This document shows positions 62,193-64,000 of a stretch of 64,000 nucleotides of DNA, one piece after another (positions within the stretch are counted from its first letter, which is position 1; each line of letters begins with the position of its first letter). This DNA comes from CAYZNE01 sp964461035. GTDB taxonomy: Archaea; Nanobdellota; Nanobdellia; Woesearchaeales; CAYZNE01. The translations under genes and the position numbers were made by a program. The DNA lies in the NCBI GenBank assembly GCA_964461035.1, contig CAYWRI010000001.1:74740-138739 (forward strand), written 5' to 3'. The notes beneath the pieces were generated by a model. The model ran no database searches. It saw nothing but the letters and a program-made list of their open reading frames with translations, and was not told the origin of the DNA.

Positions 62193-63818
62193 CTACATAT
62201 CCAGACTATCAGAAGGATTTGGCATATTTCTTGAATGTTTACCTGAAGCAATAACATCATCAATTCTTAATATCATATTTGCTACTTCTGATGCAGAAGT
62301 TATTGCTTGAAGTTTTATGCTTAATGGTTCTATAACCGCATTTTTCCATGCATCCATTATTTTTCCTGTGAAAACATTTATTCCCGCCCATTTTTCACCA
62401 GAATCATGTGCTGATTTTAATTCTGCTAAAACATCAATTGGATCAAGACCCGCATTTTCAGCAAGAGTTCTAGGAATCATTTCAAGAGATTCTGCAAAAG
62501 CTTCAATTGCTAATTGTTCACGACCTCTAAACGACGATGCAAACTTCTTTAATTCTTTTGAAAGCTCAATTTCAATTGCACCTGCGCCTGCAACAACTTT
62601 ATTATTTTTCAGAGCAGAAACTATATCTCCAATTGCATCTTCAAGAGCTCTCTTTATTTCATCAATAATATGATCACTACCACCTCTAATAAGAATTGTA
62701 GCAACTTTTGATTTATTTGCACCTGTTATGTAAATCATTCCTTCTTCATTAACTGTTATTTCTGCTACTTTATCAGATTTACCCAAGTTTTCAGAATCTA
62801 AATCAGATAATTTTGTTATAATTTTTGCACCGGTTGCTCTTCCAATACTTTCCATGTCTGATTTCTTAACTCGACGAACGGCCATTATTCCTTTTTTAGC
62901 AAGAAAATATTGCACAAGATCATCTATACCTTTTTGACAAAGAACAACATTTGCACCTGTTTTAACGATTATATCAACAAGTTTCATTAATTGCGCTTCT
63001 TCCATATCTAAGAAAGATTGCATTTTTGATGCATCAGTAATTGATATTTTAGCATCAACTTCAGTATTCTTAATTTCAAGAGCAGAATCCACAAGTGCGA
63101 TTTTAGCGTCTTTAATTTCTTTAGGCATATTTCCATGACAAACTTCTTTATCAATAACAATTCCATTAATAAGTTCTGAATCTTCAATACTTCCACCAGT
63201 TCTTTTTTCAATTCTTATATTTTCTTTGAAAAGTTTTGATTTATCATTATGAACTTCATTTACTATTTCAATTGCATTATGAACAAGATCTGCAAGTATT
63301 TTTTTAGCACCTTCAGCACCTTTCCCAGTCATTGCAGTTATGGCAATACTTTTTATTATATCTGTGTCGGTTGTTTTAGAAATATCTTCTGCAAGATTCT
63401 TTAATATTTTTACTGCTTCTTCTGCAGCAATTTTATAACCCTTACTTATAACGGTTGGATGAATTTTATCGTCTAAAAGCTTTTCTGCTTTAGTAAGAAG
63501 AGCGCCTGCAAGTATTACTGCAGTAGTTGTTCCATCACCAACTTCTTGCTCTTGAGTTTTAGCGATTTCAACAATCATTTTAGCAGTTGGATGTTCAATT
63601 TCCATTTCACTAAGAATTGTAACTCCATCATTCGTAATTGTCACATCTCCAAGACTATCTACAAGCATTTTATCCATGCCTTTTGGACCAAGAGTTGTTC
63701 TTACAATCTCTGCAACAAGTTTTGCTGCTAAAATATTTGTTCTCTGAGCATTTCTTCCTTCAGTTCTTGAAGAATCTGATGGTAAGATATATATTGGTTG
63801 ATTATTTTTTTCTGTCAT
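62193..63818 (-). CDS. thsA: Thermosome (group II chaperonin) subunit
   Basis: The 541-residue protein has the chaperonin core: RTNILAAKLVAEIVRTTLGP, KGMDKMLVDSLGDVTITNDG, and GDGTTTAVILAGAL with the catalytic GDGTT. The equatorial C-terminal part includes VVAGAGAIEIELSKELKKFA and AWKNAVIEPLSIKLQAITSA. The protein ends SGKHSRNMPNPSDSLDM, a short tail without the usual Gly-Met repeat. It assembles into double rings that refold proteins using ATP. GGGTG before the ATG is a ribosome site. A TATA box (CTATATAAATAAG) lies near 63905-63917. Confidence 0.97.
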   Translation of the reverse strand: MTEKNNQPIYILPSDSSRTEGRNAQRTNILAAKLVAEIVRTTLGPKGMDKMLVDSLGDVTITNDGVTILSEMEIEHPTAKMIVEIAKTQEQEVGDGTTTAVILAGALLTKAEKLLDDKIHPTVISKGYKIAAEEAVKILKNLAEDISKTTDTDIIKSIAITAMTGKGAEGAKKILADLVHNAIEIVNEVHNDKSKLFKENIRIEKRTGGSIEDSELINGIVIDKEVCHGNMPKEIKDAKIALVDSALEIKNTEVDAKISITDASKMQSFLDMEEAQLMKLVDIIVKTGANVVLCQKGIDDLVQYFLAKKGIMAVRRVKKSDMESIGRATGAKIITKLSDLDSENLGKSDKVAEITVNEEGMIYITGANKSKVATILIRGGSDHIIDEIKRALEDAIGDIVSALKNNKVVAGAGAIEIELSKELKKFASSFRGREQLAIEAFAESLEMIPRTLAENAGLDPIDVLAELKSAHDSGEKWAGINVFTGKIMDAWKNAVIEPLSIKLQAITSASEVANMILRIDDVIASGKHSRNMPNPSDSLDM

Positions 63819-63934
63819 TTTTACACCCTATTTTTAATATGTTATTTTGTTTAATGGTATTATTTATATTTACTTTTAAATCTCTAAAAATAGAAATACT
63901 AACTTATTTATATAGTTTAGTTTCTTTAATCTAA

Positions 63935-64000
63935 TTAACTTACTTTTTCTCCTTCATTTAGTGTTTCTATTTTTTCAAAGAAAATAACTTTATTTCCATA
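63935..64000 (-). CDS. C-terminal end of an unidentified gene (partial)
   Basis: From the right edge the minus strand encodes YGNKVIFFEKIETLNEGEKV and Ser, then a TAA. Only 21 residues are available, so no family is assigned; coding is judged from the clean frame to a stop. Confidence 0.5.
   Translation of the reverse strand, partial: YGNKVIFFEKIETLNEGEKVS

Overview
The window looks like a stretch of an AT-rich archaeal genome, probably from a small-genomed DPANN-type lineage such as Woesearchaeota or Pacearchaeota (lineage is inference). The archaeal assignment rests on a thermosome, a FEN1 nuclease with a PIP-box-like tail, class III (pilin-type) signal peptides, a PAC2 proteasome-assembly-chaperone homologue, an archaeal OBG-family GTPase, TATA boxes about 25-35 nt upstream of many starts, and two tRNA genes whose introns fit the archaeal bulge-helix-bulge (BHB) rule. 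Two runs of 100 N (24334-24433 and 32749-32848) are scaffold gaps of unknown true length, and genes are cut at both.

Layout. 1-3.3 kb: duplicated pilin-like genes followed by a protein of unknown function; the first copy of that downstream gene is reduced to its 5' end. 3.3-12.8 kb: a xylose-isomerase/AP-endonuclease-fold protein, small membrane proteins, decayed nitroreductase genes, a GT2 glycosyltransferase/PHP-like pair flanked by 43-nt direct repeats, an MFS exporter behind a palindromic promoter element, and a fused MNT-HEPN-like protein. 12.8-19 kb: secreted or anchored proteins (lipase, papain-like protease with beta-helix and dockerin, lipoprotein). 18.9-24.3 kb: FEN1 and a winged-helix/nuclease-like partner, a secreted mini-RHS protein with an M91/NleD-like metalloprotease domain, and an OBG GTPase. 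24.4-33.3 kb: accessory genes (transglutaminase-like, kinase-like, AbrB/PhoU-like, a paralogous pair sharing a leader, a helical-repeat protein with a broken second copy). 33.4-48.2 kb: mixed housekeeping genes, both tRNAs, an ABC exporter, PAC2/DUF192 genes, an FmrO-type 16S rRNA methyltransferase homologue, transport, Nudix, an APH-like kinase and an Mre11-like nuclease. 48.3-55.2 kb: two lipoproteins, small regulators, a structured intergenic region and a Type II restriction-modification pair. 55.2-62.0 kb: a co-directional set of six genes for membrane-anchored and secreted proteins, including a lytic transglycosylase and an NlpC/P60-like protein. 62.2-64 kb: thermosome and the tail of one more gene.

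The strongest candidates for something undescribed are the 55-62 kb surface operon carrying peptidoglycan-hydrolase-like domains, the secreted RHS/M91 toxin-like protein, the archaeal FmrO-type methyltransferase, and a pair of dispersed two-hairpin elements with compensatory base changes (3.3 kb and 41.9 kb). The surface hydrolases, lipase, papain/dockerin protease and RHS protein together suggest an organism that acts on neighbouring or host cells; that reading is inference.
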